Below are positions 44,145 to 56,101 of a DNA stretch of 64,000 nt, in pieces. Below the pieces are notes generated by a model. The model saw nothing but the letters and a program-made list of their open reading frames with translations. It did not search any database and was not told the origin of the DNA. Made by a program: the position numbers and the translations under genes. This stretch comes from Trichosporon coremiiforme (lineage: Eukaryota; Basidiomycota; Tremellomycetes; Trichosporonales; Trichosporonaceae), in assembly GCA_039545355.1 (NCBI GenBank), contig BCJJ01000003.1, positions 682,001 to 746,000 on the forward strand. Direction: 5' to 3'. Every line of letters begins with the position of its first letter. Within the stretch, counting starts at the first letter, position 1.

Positions 44145-46942
44145 CTACTTCTTCTTCTTGTTCTTCTTCTTGTTCTTCTTCCCTCCTCCGCCGCCTCCCG
44201 TAGCAGGCGTGGACTGACGAGCGGTTTCCCCGGTGGGGACGTCGGCGCCCTTAGCGTCCTTGTCGTCGTCGTCATCGCCGTCCTCGTTGACAGGTACATC
44301 CGCACCGTCCTCAGTGGCAGGTATAGCGGATGGAGATACGATGTCACTCTGTGACGTCTTCCCCTCGGCGCTCTCATCACCCTTTGTGTCTACTGCGGAT
44401 GGTTCTGCAGATCCGTCGGCGGCTGGCTCTTCGGATACCGGTTTGTCGTCCCGACCCTTCGGGCCAAGATCTGCGGATTCCGAGGCCTCCGCAGGAGCGA
44501 CAGGAACATGTGTTTCATCGTCCTTCTCTGTCGCAGATGCGGCTGCGCCATCCTCAGGTGCCTCAGGGCCGCGATCGTCGGAAGAACCCACCGCCGCAGC
44601 GTCCGCCGCAGCACTGGCTGGGCCGATCGGATCGGAGTCAACCTTCGCTTCTTGTGCAGCCGGGGTGGCTTCCTCGACTGATGGAGGCACGGCGTCCGAC
44701 TCTGCGGCTGGCGGTGCAGATGCGTCGGTGGGCTTGCTCTCGGGCTCATCGGACTTCTCCGCAGCGGCAGCATCGGGTGTCGGGGCGGGCTTCTCGGCGG
44801 TAGTGGCTGATGCTGCAGCAGCCTCGGTCGAGGCATCGTCCTTGGGCGCCTCCTTCTCTGCCTCAGCTGATACCGGCTCAGCCTTCACCTCGGCGGGCGC
44901 AGGCTCAGCATCAGCCTTGGGTGCCTCAGCGGCAGGCTCGTCCTTCGCCTCCATGACGAGCTCCGACGTCTTGACAGGTGACGGTGCCTTGACTGGCGAA
45001 GAAGGCGTGGCAGTTTCGAGAGCAGTAATTTCCTCTTCTGTCGGGACGGATGCTCCTTCCTCCTTCTTCTCCTCCTCTGTCGGAACAGGCTCCTCCTTCT
45101 CCGCCTTCTTCTCAGGTGACCGTAGTCGTTCCGCCTCTCTTGACTTGCGCGGCGACGTCGTGCCTCCCATGTGGTTATCGATCTGGTCATCGATCCACGC
45201 CTGGAGCGTATCGAGTGCCTCCTTCAGTTCTGGGCTAGATTCGGCCGGCATGGCGCCGTCGTACACGCCCTTCTCGAGTGCGTTTGCGAGCAGGGGACAG
45301 ACAATCCGAATCCAGCTATCCGCAAGCGCAACGCACACCCACTGCGTCTCCTTACGACGCTGCTTGCGCTCCTCGGGCGAAAGCTCGCGCTCCGTCCGCC
45401 GCAGGAGCTGCGCCTTCTGCCCCTTCTCGGCGTCGGCGAGCGCGACCGCGCCGCGCACGTACTGCGCCAAGGCGTGTGTGCACTGCAGCAGTGAAGTGGA
45501 TTGCACTCTCGCCAGTACAGGATAGAGATGCAAGGGAGCTAGGAGGCGGAGGCTGTTCAACGCGGACAGGTGGGCGTTCACCAACATCGCAAGCGGCGGG
45601 AGACGCGACAGCTCGCTCGGAAGCTGCTCGTAGCTCCCGCCCCACTTGATCCAGTCTAGCGGGTCGGCCTGGGCAAGCAGAGACGGGACGTACTCGCCCG
45701 CAATAACGAGCGCAGTCTGGCTACCGACGCTCTTCGCGGCGTCTTTCACTGTCGTCGTGAATGCTCCCGCTCCCTCCTCCAGCGCCTGGGCGTTGGCCGT
45801 GCTGATCGCTTCGTTAAAGGGCTCAGTCACGAGGGAGGCGAAGTCGAGTCCGACGCGGGCAAACGCGAGAGAGCAGTAGCCCAGCTGCACCAGAATCGAG
45901 GAGAGAGAGGCCGCGTCGTGCGTCATCTTCGGCACGTACTCGCCCACGAGCTGGACGAGGTCGTCGACGCATTGCCCTACAAAGAAGGAAAGATGCGACG
46001 CCGCAGCAGACGAGGGCGAGGACGAGGAAGACTCGAGGAAAATCGTCGTGAATTGAGAGATGATGTCGAAGACGTGCTCGCGGAACAGGTCCACGTACTT
46101 GCGCATGTAGCGGACGGGGTCGCCGCGGTCGCCCTCGAGCAGCAGCTGGTGAGCACGGAAGTTCGATAACCGCGACACAAGGAAGACGAGGCCGAGCTCC
46201 GTCTCCTCGACGCTGCCGAGTCGTCGCAGGTATCCGACAGTCTTGATGAGAGAGGGAAGCTTGATTGGCTCGCGCAGCAAGGCGAGCAGCTGCGCGACCA
46301 TGACCTGCAGCACGGCGTCAACCTCCTTTGAGACGTCCTGCACGAGCTCAACGCCGGAGTATCGCTTGCTGAGCGAGGAGGCGTGGGCGCTCAGCTCGAG
46401 AGCCTCCTGGTAGTATCCGTTCCGCACGCAGGTGTCCATGAGCTGGGGGATCTCGAGCAGGTCGAACAGCTTGTCCTGGTGCTCCTGTACGAGGAGCGCC
46501 TTGCTTCGCGCGTCCTGCACGCCCTTTGTGGACTTGACGAACGTCCGGCACTCATCCTCGAGCGCTGGAACGGCATCGAGAAGCTTGCCGAGAGAGCTGG
46601 AGAAGTCGTCAAAGGCCGAGGTCACGGCAGAGGAGCACTTGTGGACAGAGATGAAAGTCGGGTACTCCCGGAAGCACAGGTTTGTGAGCTCGGTCTCGAC
46701 GCCGGCAGCCTCAGATGAGATGACGGTCGCCTCGTCCAGGAGCGACTTCAGAGGCAGTGAGAGCAGCTGGTCCAGGTAGCCCGACGCGGCGGGTGACGAG
46801 AAGTCCGGGACCGGCTCGTGCCGATCTTGGGCCGTCGACTGGAGGAGGTCAACCAGCGATGGCGCTGGTTCTGCGTGTTAGCTTGCGTGGAAGCCGACTC
46901 CGAAGCTTGTGGGCCGCAATACTCACCCGTAGCCTCCTCCAT
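44145..46942 (-). CDS. COG8: Conserved oligomeric Golgi complex subunit 8
   Basis: Tethering-complex subunit for retrograde traffic within the Golgi. Exon 1 is only 16 nt (46942-46927, MEEAT); exon 2 is 46870-44145; total about 913 aa. The Dor1/COG8 region covers roughly residues 30-560 (TELTNLCFREYPTFI..., LMDTCVRNGYYQEALELSAH, SRLSNFRAHQLL). From about 570 to the end is a low-complexity tail rich in Ala, Glu, Pro and Ser. It closes with a GGGGGKKNKKKNKKKK run, encoded by repetitive CTTCTT on the plus strand. COG8 proteins generally lack such a tail, so its role is open. Stop TAG at 44147-44145. Confidence 0.9.
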
Positions 46943-47319
46943 ACTTGGTGACAGGTGTGGGAGGGGAATAAGTGGTAGGTAGACCGCTCGTTATCAATGT
47001 ACAGCAGGTGTCGGCGATCCGATCGTGCATCGTTGATCGGTGACGCGTAGGATGGCCTGGCACGCCTAAAGTGATATCGGCCAAGAGCAGTCGTGGGTCA
47101 GATGGGGCGCCTATCCCTCGGTGATCCCCGCCTATCGAGTCCACATTCGTCGCTGTCCTGATTTGCTCATGGAAGCTGAAGCTTGGAGCAGTCTGAAATG
47201 ATGCGGGTGAGTAGAGCGGTTATTCGAGTTACCCACCCTTATGCAAAAGTCGGCGAACGCCATAGACCATTGACTTTCGTTCCCCGTCATCGTCTGTTGT
47301 CTCCTCAACACATCCTACC
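46943..47319. promoter_or_regulatory. Divergent promoter, COG8 / ILV3
   Basis: 377 bp shared by COG8 (minus) and ILV3 (plus). I saw no clear Leu3-type or Gcn4-type site. The last 60 bases are a C/T-rich leader for ILV3. Confidence 0.45.
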
Positions 47320-49340
47320 ATGCTCGGCTGCTCTTCCGCCGCGCTCCGCGCTAACCAGCGATCCGCTACCTGTGCTCGTCAGATGTCCTCCTCCGCTTGC
47401 AACATGGTGAAGGCCGGCCTCAACAAGTACTCCAAGACTATCACGGAGCCCAAGTCTCAGGGAGCCTCCCAGGTGGGTAAACGCGGTCGCAGGCGGACGT
47501 CGCTGACAGGCAGGCTATGCTCTACGCCACTGAGGGCATCGACTCCATCGAGGACCTGGCTAAGCCCATGGTCGGTGTCGCCTCTGTTTGGTGAGTGCGC
47601 GCTGCGTCATAGGCGCGATGTGATCGGGAAACACAAACTGACTTTCTACAGGTACGAGGGTAACCCGTTAGTACACAGACTGCCCCGGCGATCATGGCAC
47701 TAACCTTCGCAGATGCAACCGCCACATTCTCTACCTTGGTCAGCGTGTCAAGAAATCGCTCACCCGTGCTGGTGTCACTGGTTACCAGTTCGGTACCGTT
47801 GGTGTCTCCGACGGTATCTCGATGGGTACCTCTGGAAGTGAGCATGACGATGAAAACGTAGACATGGACGGTGGACTGACTAGCAGTGTCCTACTCTCTC
47901 CAGTCGCGTGACCTGATCGCCGACTCTGTTGAGACCGCCGCCGGTGGCCACTGGCTCGACGGTATGGTCGTTCTTCCGGGATGTGACAAGAACATGCCCG
48001 GAACCCTCATGGCTCTCGGCCGTCTGAACCGCCCCGGTCTCATGGTCTACGGTGGAACCATTCGTCCCGGCCACTGCGGTGGTGGTGACACCGGTAAACC
48101 CCTCGAGACCCTCGATATCGTCTCCGCCTTCCAAGCTTACGGCCGCTACCTCCAGGAGGGTGAGACTGAGGAGGCTGAGGCTACCCGTGCCCAGACCATC
48201 CGTAACGCCTGCCCCGGCCCCGGTGCCTGCGGTGGTATGTACACCGCCAACACCATGGCTTCGGCCACTGAGGCTCTCGGTATGGCCCTCCCCGGCTCCT
48301 CGTCGTTCCCTGCCGAGTACCCCGAGAAGCTTGCCGAGTGTGACTCCGTCGGTGATGCCATGGTCAACCTCCTCGAGAAGAACATCCTTCCCCGTGACAT
48401 CATGACCCGCGCCGCCTTCGAGAACGCCATGGTCCTCACCATGGCCCTCGGTGGTTCAACCAACGCTGTCCTCCACCTGCTCGCCATCGCCCGCTCCGTC
48501 GGCGTCGAGCTCACTATCGACGACTTCCAGAGCGTTTCCGACCGCGTTCCCTTCCTCGCCGACCTCAAGCCCTCGGGCAAGTACGTCATGGAGGACGTTT
48601 ACGCTATCGGTGGAACTCCTTCCGTCATGCACTACCTCATCAAGGAGGGTCTCATGGACGGCAGCCCCATGACCGTCACCGGCAAGACCCTCGGCGAGAA
48701 CTGCGCCGAGTGGTTCGAGAAGAACTCCCACAAGTGGGAGGGACAGGACGTCATCCGCCCCATCTCCAACCCCATCAAGGAGACCGGTCACATCCGCATC
48801 CTCCGCGGAAACCTCGCCCCTGGCGGTGCCGTCGCCAAGATCACCGGCAAGGAGGGCCTCACCTTCACCGGCAAGGCTCGTGTCTTCGACAAGGAGGACG
48901 ACTTCGTCCACGCCATCGAGAGCAAGTCGATCAAGAAGGGCGAGAAGACCGTTGTCGTCCTCCGCTACCTCGGCCCCAAGGGTGGCCCCGGTATGCCCGA
49001 GATGCTTAAGCCTACCTCGCTCATCATGGGTGCCGGTCTCGGCTACGACGTCGCCTGTCTCACTGACGGCCGTTTCTCTGGTGGTTCGCACGGCTTCGTT
49101 ATCGGCCACGTCGTCCCCGAGGCTCAGGTCGGTGGACCCATCGCCCTCATCCAGGACGGCGATGTCGTCAACATCGACGCCGAGGCCAACACCATCAACA
49201 TGGAGGTCTCGGACGAGGAACTCGCGCGCCGTAAGGAGAAGTGGGTCGCCCCTCCTCTCAAGGTCAACAAGGGCACTCTCCTCAAGTACGCCAAGCTCGT
49301 CACGGATGCTTCTCAGGGCTGTGTCACCGACATCCCTTAA
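47320..49340 (+). CDS. ILV3: Dihydroxy-acid dehydratase
   Basis: Mitochondrial iron-sulfur enzyme, third step of valine/isoleucine synthesis: dihydroxy-acid to 2-oxo-acid. Exons 47320-47472, 47514-47590, 47652-47666, 47713-47837 and 47887-49340 give 607 aa. The N-terminus ([20 protein letters not shown]) is Arg/Ser/Ala-rich without acids, as for a mitochondrial targeting peptide. Cluster cysteines are visible in [14 protein letters not shown] and [16 protein letters not shown]. Late in the sequence the family motifs [11 protein letters not shown] and GHVVPEA appear. A 15-nt third exon encodes only YEGNP and one splice half. Codon use in the last exon is strikingly C-ending, suggesting high expression. 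Confidence 0.95.
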
Positions 49341-49566
49341 ACATCTCTTGTTTTGTAATACAAAAGTGGTTGGTTGAGACGATTAATAGGAGAATCATAT
49401 AGCCACATAGTCAAGATGCATTGATAAGCCAAATTTAATGACGTGGCGGAAGCAAAGTCGGCGCTGTTGTTGCCACCAGACTTCGTTATCCTGAGCTGCT
49501 GATGATCATTTCGATCCCTCCACTTCAATCTCGTCTTGCTAAACAGACTCAGGCTACCCCGTCAAC

Positions 49567-52500
49567 ATGGGAGCTGACAAGGAGCTTTACAAGCTCGAGC
49601 TTCTGTCGCTTGTTTCGCGAGTGGCCCAGGAGCTGTTCAACCACACTAAGCTCCAGGACAAAAGTCTTGCCGAGTTTGTCATTGCGGTAAGTTGAGCTTC
49701 CGTTGAACTTGCAGTAGCTGACCGATCAGCTTCACGAGCAGAGCAAAAATGTCGACGAGTTTACGAAGAAGCTGAAGGAAATTGGCGCCGACTTCCCTGA
49801 CTCTTTCGTTAAGAACCTGGACCGCCTGATCGCGACGATGCACCCAAAGTACAAGCGCAAGGCGGCGAAGGCCAAGGCGAAGGCTGCTGCGGGCAAGGGG
49901 AAGGCCGACGTCGGCGAGAGCAACGACGAGAAGGCCATCAAGGCTCGCAAGTTCCCTGGACTTTCGATGCCGGATCAGGACATGAAGCCGGAGGACACCT
50001 ATCTCGGTGGCCGCGATGGCAAGGATGCCCGAGACGTGGATCACGATTTCTCCCTCGACAACACGATGGCCGAGCTGGAGAAGGCGGCGTCTAGGCGGAA
50101 TCGACCTGCGGCGGACGACTACATGGATGGAGAGCCCAGCGGAAAGCGCATGCGATACGACGACCGCGACAGTGCCCACGACCGAAGAGGACGAGACCGC
50201 TATGATGACCGAAGACGGGACCGCGACGACGACGCCGGCTACGGTATCAGGGATAACGGCTGGGCGGGACGCGGCGGACGACCGGCGCCGCCGGACGAGC
50301 GAAGAGGACGACCAGGTCTTGATGACGCCCCGGTGCTGTACAAGATCTACAACGGCACCGTCACTGGAGTGCGCGATTTCGGAGCGTTCGTACGGCTCGA
50401 TGGCGTTGCTGGCAACCAGGAGGGCTTGGTCCACGTGTCGAACATTACCGGGGCCAGACTCGAGACCGCGAGCGAGGGCGTTCGGAGGAATCAACGCGTC
50501 AAGGTCAAGGTCATTTCCGTTGCGGGTAACAAGTTTGGTCTCAGCATGAAGGACGTCAACCAGGAGACGGGAGAGGACAACACGCCCCATCTCCGCGTCA
50601 AGTCTCGGGAGGAGATGGAGGCTGAACAGCGCAGAATGGCGGCAAGAGTGGGTACAGGTGCCAACGCCGCTCCGCTCCACTCGACCGCGTTGCCGATGGA
50701 CCAGAAGCGCAGTGCGAAGCGGTTAACCAGTCCTGAGCGTTTCGAGATCAAGCAGCTCATTGCTTCAGGCGCGGTGAGCGCCGCGGACTACCCCGACCTC
50801 GACGACGACTTCAGCGCCTCAAACAACAACCCGGAGATTGACGAGGACGTCGACATCGAGGTGGCTGAAAAGGAGCCGGCGTTCCTGGCTGGCCAGACGA
50901 AGATCACCCTCGACATCTCGCCAGTCAAAATCGTGAAGGCTCCGGACGGATCGCTCAACCGAGCAGCTCTCGCCGGAGGACAACTGGCGAAGGAGAGAGC
51001 CGAGATGCGCCGCATGGAGGCCAACGAGCAGGCGGACAAGGAGGCCAAGAATCTGGCCACTCCGTGGTTGGACCCTATGGCTCAGGCTTCCGACCGACAA
51101 TTCGCGGCGGACTTGCGAACGAACCAGCAGGGGCAGCGTCAACAGCAAATGCCGGCTTGGAAGATGGCGAACAAGTCTACGACGTTCGGCAAGATCACGA
51201 CATTGAGCATTGCTGAGCAGCGCCGCTCGTTGCCCGTCTACAAGCTTCGCGACCAGCTTGTGAAGGCTGTCCGAGAGAACCAAATCCTCGTCGTTGTCGG
51301 AGACACCGGATCTGGCAAGACGACTCAGATCGCTCAGTATCTGGCGGAGGACGGCCTGCTGGAGCAGGGCAAGCTGGGATGCACGCAGCCCCGTCGTGTC
51401 GCCGCCGTCTCCGTCGCGAAGCGTGTGTCGGAGGAGGTTGGATGTCGCCTCGGTTCCGAGGTTGGTTACACCGTTCGTTTCGAGGACGTGACGTCGCCGG
51501 AAACGAAGATCAAGTTCATGACCGATGGTATGCTGCTGCGTGAACTGCTCATCGACCCCGACATGTCTCGGTATTCCGTCATTATGCTGGACGAGGCACA
51601 CGAGCGCACGATCGCCACCGACGTGTTGTTCGGTCTGATGAAGAAGGCGTGCAAGCGCCGCCCGGACCTCAAGCTGATCTGTACGTCAGCCACCCTCGAC
51701 GCCGAGAAGTTTGCGACATACTTCTGGGGTTGCCCCATCTTCACCATCCCGGGACGAACGTTCCCTGTCGAGATTCTCTACACGAAGGACCCCGAGCCCG
51801 ACTATCTGGAGGCGTCGCTCATTACCATTCTCCAGATCCATCTGATGGAGCCGCCAGGAGACATCCTGCTCTTCCTGACTGGCCAAGAAGAAATCGATAC
51901 AGCATGCGAGGTGCTGTACGAACGAGTGAAGGCTCTGGGACCGCAGGTGCCGGAACTCATCATTCTCCCTGTCTACGCCGCACTGCCGTCGGAGATGCAG
52001 TCCAAGATCTTCGACCCCCCGCCTCCTGGTGCGCGTAAGTGTGTCATTGCCACCAACATTGCGGAGACGAGTATCACCATCGACGGTATCTACTACGTCA
52101 TCGACCCCGGATTCTCCAAGCAGAACGCCTACGACCCCAAGCTCGGTATGGACTCGCTCATTGTCACTCCCATCTCGCAGGCGCAGGCTCGTCAGCGTTC
52201 GGGCCGTGCCGGACGAACGGGTCCTGGCAAGTGCTACCGCCTGTACACGGAGATCGCCTACCGCAATGAGATGCTGCCAAACCCGATTCCTGAGATTCAG
52301 CGTACGAACTTGGCATCCACCATCCTCACGCTGAAGGCGATGGGTATCAACGACCTGATCAACTTCGATTTCATGGACCCGCCACCGGCCGCTACCATGT
52401 TGACTGCGCTTGAGCAACTGTACGCTCTCGGTGCCCTGGACGACGAGGGCCTCCTCACCCGCGTTGGTCGCAAGATGGCCGACTTCCCTCTCGACCCCTC

Positions 52501-53275
52501 GTTGTGTAAGGTGTTGATCAAGTCTGTCGACTACGGCTGTTCTGAGGAGGTCCTGACCATCGTGTCCATGCTTCAAGCCGGTGGCCAGATCTTCTACCGT
52601 CCGAAGGACAAACAGCAGCAGGCGGACGCGAAGAAGGCGAAGTTCCACCAGCCCGAGGGAGATCTGCTCACCCTTCTCGCGGTGTACAATGGCTGGAAGG
52701 CGTCCAAGTTCAGCAACCCATGGTGCTTCGAGAACTTTGTGCACACCCGTGCGCTTAAGACGGCGCAGAACGTGCGAAAGCAGCTCGTGGGCATCATGGA
52801 CCGTTACAAGCACGACCTCGTTTCGTGCGGCACGAACTACAATCGTGTGCGGATGGCCATCTGCTCTGGCTTCTTCCGGAACGCCGCCAAGAAGGATCCC
52901 GTCGAGGGCTACAAGACCCTCGTTGAGGGTACGCCGGTGTCGATCCACCCGTCGTCGGCGCTGTTCCAGCGCCCGCCCGAGTGGTGCATCTACTACGAGT
53001 TGATTCTTACGAGCAGTGAGTAGCTATGTCTTTTTTGAGGAGCAAAGCTGACCATATCAGAGGAGTACATGTCCCAGGTGACGGTGATCGAGCCAAAGTG
53101 GCTGTCTGAGGTCGCGCCGACGTTCTTCAAGGTCGCGGACCAGAACCGGATTTCGAAGCGCAAGCAGAAGGAGAAAATCGAGCCGCTGTTCGACCGGTTC
53201 GCGGAGAGCAAGGACTCGTGGCGTCTCAGCAAGCAGAAGCGGCCGATCAAGAACTCGCAGACGTTCGGCTCTTAG
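49567..53275 (+). CDS. PRP22: Pre-mRNA splicing DEAH-box helicase Prp22
   Basis: Releases spliced mRNA from the spliceosome. Exons 49567-49686, 49730-53015 and 53061-53275 give 1206 aa, the expected size. Residues 1-100 are helical ([20 protein letters not shown]). A charged Arg/Asp-rich region comes next. An S1 RNA-binding domain lies at about 245-320 ([24 protein letters not shown]), which marks Prp22/DHX8 among DEAH helicases. The helicase core follows: GDTGSGKTT near 563, [12 protein letters not shown] near 660, SAT, then [12 protein letters not shown]. The HA2/OB C-terminal region contains [11 protein letters not shown]. The last exon carries the conserved tail ([14 protein letters not shown]). 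Confidence 0.96.
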
Positions 53276-53530
53276 AGATATCTTTCATAGTAGCATATAT
53301 AAACATAGCATGGCATGTACAAACTGACATCTTGCTTGAGCTCAAGCTCTACCTTGCATCCGAACAAGCGTCAGCCACGCTGTTGTGCGCAGATCGGCGC
53401 GTCACTATTGTTTTCAGGGTCACCCGGATAAGGGCGTCGTACCTGACAGGAAAGCCAAGACTGACCCCTCCTGGCCCTCCACCGATCGCCCATGTCCGTT
53501 GCGACCTCCTCATCGCCCACAACACTCACA

Positions 53531-54774
53531 ATGCCGACGTCGACAGGAGCGCGAGTGCTGTACGTGACGCTCGTTGTTTTGGTATGCGTCGTGTTCTTCT
53601 TTGAGCGCTCGCACAAGAAGGCGCAGGCCGACCTGCCCTCGCCAGCTCCTCCGGGGGCGTACCGGCAGCGCCTCGTCGCGGTCGGCGATCTGCACGGCGG
53701 TGAGTGCTGCGACGATGGTGAAAGCTGACTCCAGACATCGAGAACACGTACAAGGTGCTTCAGATGGCGGGCATCATCGACGACAAGCTCCATTGGAAAG
53801 CCGGCAGCGACATCCTCGTCCAGACCGGAGACGAAATCGACCGCGGCACGTACGCGCTGGATATTTACAAGCTGTTCCAGCGCCTGCGGACCGAGGCGGA
53901 CGTCGCGGGCGGCCGCGTCGTGAGCATCCTCGGCAACCACGAGTACATGAACGCTTTGGGAGACTGGCGCTACGTCACGAACGCCGACATCAAGCACTGG
54001 GGCGGGTACAAGCAGCGCATTGCCGATATGGAGAGCACCGGGTGGCTCGGCGCCGAGTGGCTCGCGAACTACTCTGTCGCGGCCAAGGTCTCCATGAGCC
54101 CGTATGATGTCTCGCCGTCCTACTCGTTCAGCCACGGGAGCCTGAACCCGTTCTTCCCCTTCCTGGCACCGTTCCCGGACAAGATCAACGAGCTCGGTCA
54201 CTCGCTCCTCGAACGCGCTCTTACCCCGCCGATGGCGAAACCTCACCCGCCCAACCGGTATGAGGGCCTGCCCAAGGGCACCACGCCAGAGGAGGCCGAG
54301 CTCTACTCCGAGCGCGGACCTTTATGGGCCCGCGGTCTCGCTCAGAGTCCCGACGAGAAACTGGTGTGCAAGCACGCCAATACGATCAGGGACAAGATTG
54401 GCGTCAGGCGTATCATCGGCGGACATACGCCCAACTTTGAGCACGTCGTGTAAGCTGAACTTCTCTGTTGTAGCTGACATACCAGGTCGAGGTGCAACGG
54501 CGACGTGATCATCATCGACACAGGCATCTCGTACGCGTACGGCGGCGTCCTCTCCGCGCTTGAGATCATCTACACTCTCGACCCGGTCAAAGACGGTGGC
54601 GAGATGGTGGCGGGCCAGCGGCCCTTCGTCGTGGGCGGTGCCGACGCCGACGTCGAGGGCCTCGGTGCCCTCGTCAGGGGCAAGGAGTACCACGAGCGCG
54701 AGGAGGTGTTTGCGATCTACGAGCACCGGAAGCAGAAGATCGCAGACGAGAAGCGTACTGTCACGTTGTCATGA
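53531..54774 (+). CDS. Membrane-anchored calcineurin-like metallophosphatase
   Basis: Exons 53531-53699, 53735-54449 and 54486-54774 give 390 aa; an in-frame ATG at 53492 would add 13 residues. A short N-terminus and one hydrophobic span (VLYVTLVVLVCVVFFF) precede the enzyme domain, giving a type II or signal-anchor topology. Phosphoesterase motifs are GDLHGD (about residue 52), GDEIDRG, GNHEYMN, and later IIGGHTPN, the order of PPP-type and Shewanella-like phosphatases. The catalytic DLHGD motif is split by the first intron. The catalytic domain would face the lumen or cell exterior, so the substrate is unlikely to be a cytosolic phosphoprotein. I cannot name it. Confidence 0.85.
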
Positions 54775-54833
54775 AGCAACTCCTCTAGAAAGTAGGATCC
54801 ATCCAGTATCTATATGTAGATAGATGTCCCAGT

Positions 54834-55816
54834 CTAAACATACTCGAACACGCCCTCCTCGTCCAGGTCCGACATCCACTTCCAGAAGTGCGAGGCGGGG
54901 AATCTGGGGTCAGCTAACGTTTCTCGTTCAGCTTTAGACGTACCCGACGCAGTTGTCGTAGCTGCCGTCGATCTTCTCGATCAGGAGACCGCCGAGCCCC
55001 TGCATGTCAGCTCAAGGCAAGCAGCAGACAAGCTCACCTGGATAGCGAATCCTCCGGCGCGGTCGATACCCTCGCCGTTGTCGATGTATGCCTGAATGAC
55101 GTTTTTCGGGTAGTCAAAGAAGTGCACGATCGTCGACACGCTGATGCTCTGCAGCTTGAAGCCGGGCGACTCGACGGTCGGGTAAACTGAAGTCAGTTGA
55201 ACGCCGTCCAGGAGAAACTGACCAACACAAACGGCGGTGACAACTTCACACTCGCGCCCGGCCATCAGGTCGAGAGCACGCAGCTGCTCCTCCTTGTTGA
55301 TCGGCTTCTCGAGGATCTCAGAGTGCTCGCCGTGGTACTTGCCGCCCTCAGCCGTGTCCTTCTCCGGAGGGAAGATAACGACGGTGTCCGCTAATCAGTC
55401 AGCACAGCTACGCTTAAGACTTACCGCTGATGACAATGTCAGCGGGGTCGGCGTCGTTCTCTCGGATCAGGCGCTCGTAGACCTCCATCGCCTGGTGTCA
55501 GCTGTCTGGCCGATGAGTAGCTGTACGTACCTTCTCTCCAGCAGTAGCGATGGGGTAGTCGGACAGCTTGCCGAACGAGCCCTTTGGCAGGTCCTCAGCA
55601 AACGTCGAGGGGATGATCTCCGGCCGAAAGCCCTTGGGTGTTAGCTACCGCGGTCCTTGGATGTCGCGTAGCCTGACGCGTACTCACGACGTTCTCCAGG
55701 ATGTCCTTTCTCCGAGGAGACCCAGACGCAAGGACAACGCGCTTGTCGCGGAGCTTCTCGAAGATTGGCCATGGCATGGCATTGGGGAGCACGGGGGACG
55801 GTCGCTTGGCGCTCAT
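54834..55816 (-). CDS. Maf-like nucleotide pyrophosphatase
   Basis: House-cleaning enzyme that hydrolyses non-canonical or pyrimidine nucleoside triphosphates (Maf/HAM1-fold superfamily, Maf family). Seven exons: 55816-55688, 55632-55531, 55491-55425, 55390-55223, 55186-55038, 54999-54944 and 54903-54834, for 246 aa. Motifs: VVLASGSPRRKDIL near the N-terminus, GFRPEIIPSTFAEDLP, ISADTVV with the catalytic Asp at about 101, GEILEKP-like HSEILEKPINKEEQ, YIDNGEGIDRAGGFAIQGLG and a final DGSYDNCVGFP. An upstream in-frame ATG exists in the leader, but the family start fits 55816. It is convergent with the phosphatase gene (59 bp). Confidence 0.9.
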
Positions 55817-56101
55817 TTTGGTTGATGTGTTGATGCAGCTGCGAGATAGCCACCTCGGCGGCGATGTGGACATGAGCCTTGGACTGCATTGTCAGGCACG
55901 GGTGGAGGTCTCGTGGCGGCCGTGGGAAAGTGATGAAGTCCGATCAAGATTTCGGACGGGAGCTGGCCACCCTCTGTTATTGACCGCTCCCACCACTGTA
56001 ACACCACAACTACCTCAGTCTTAACACTTCATCGCAGTCGGACCTGTTGAGCAAGACGAGCAGAGAGTACACAGTACTCTCGGATCATCCGGTTGCCCAA
56101 C
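55817..56101. promoter_or_regulatory. Divergent promoter, Maf gene / UTP20
   Basis: 285 bp between two start codons on opposite strands, so a shared promoter. No recognised motif. Confidence 0.45.
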
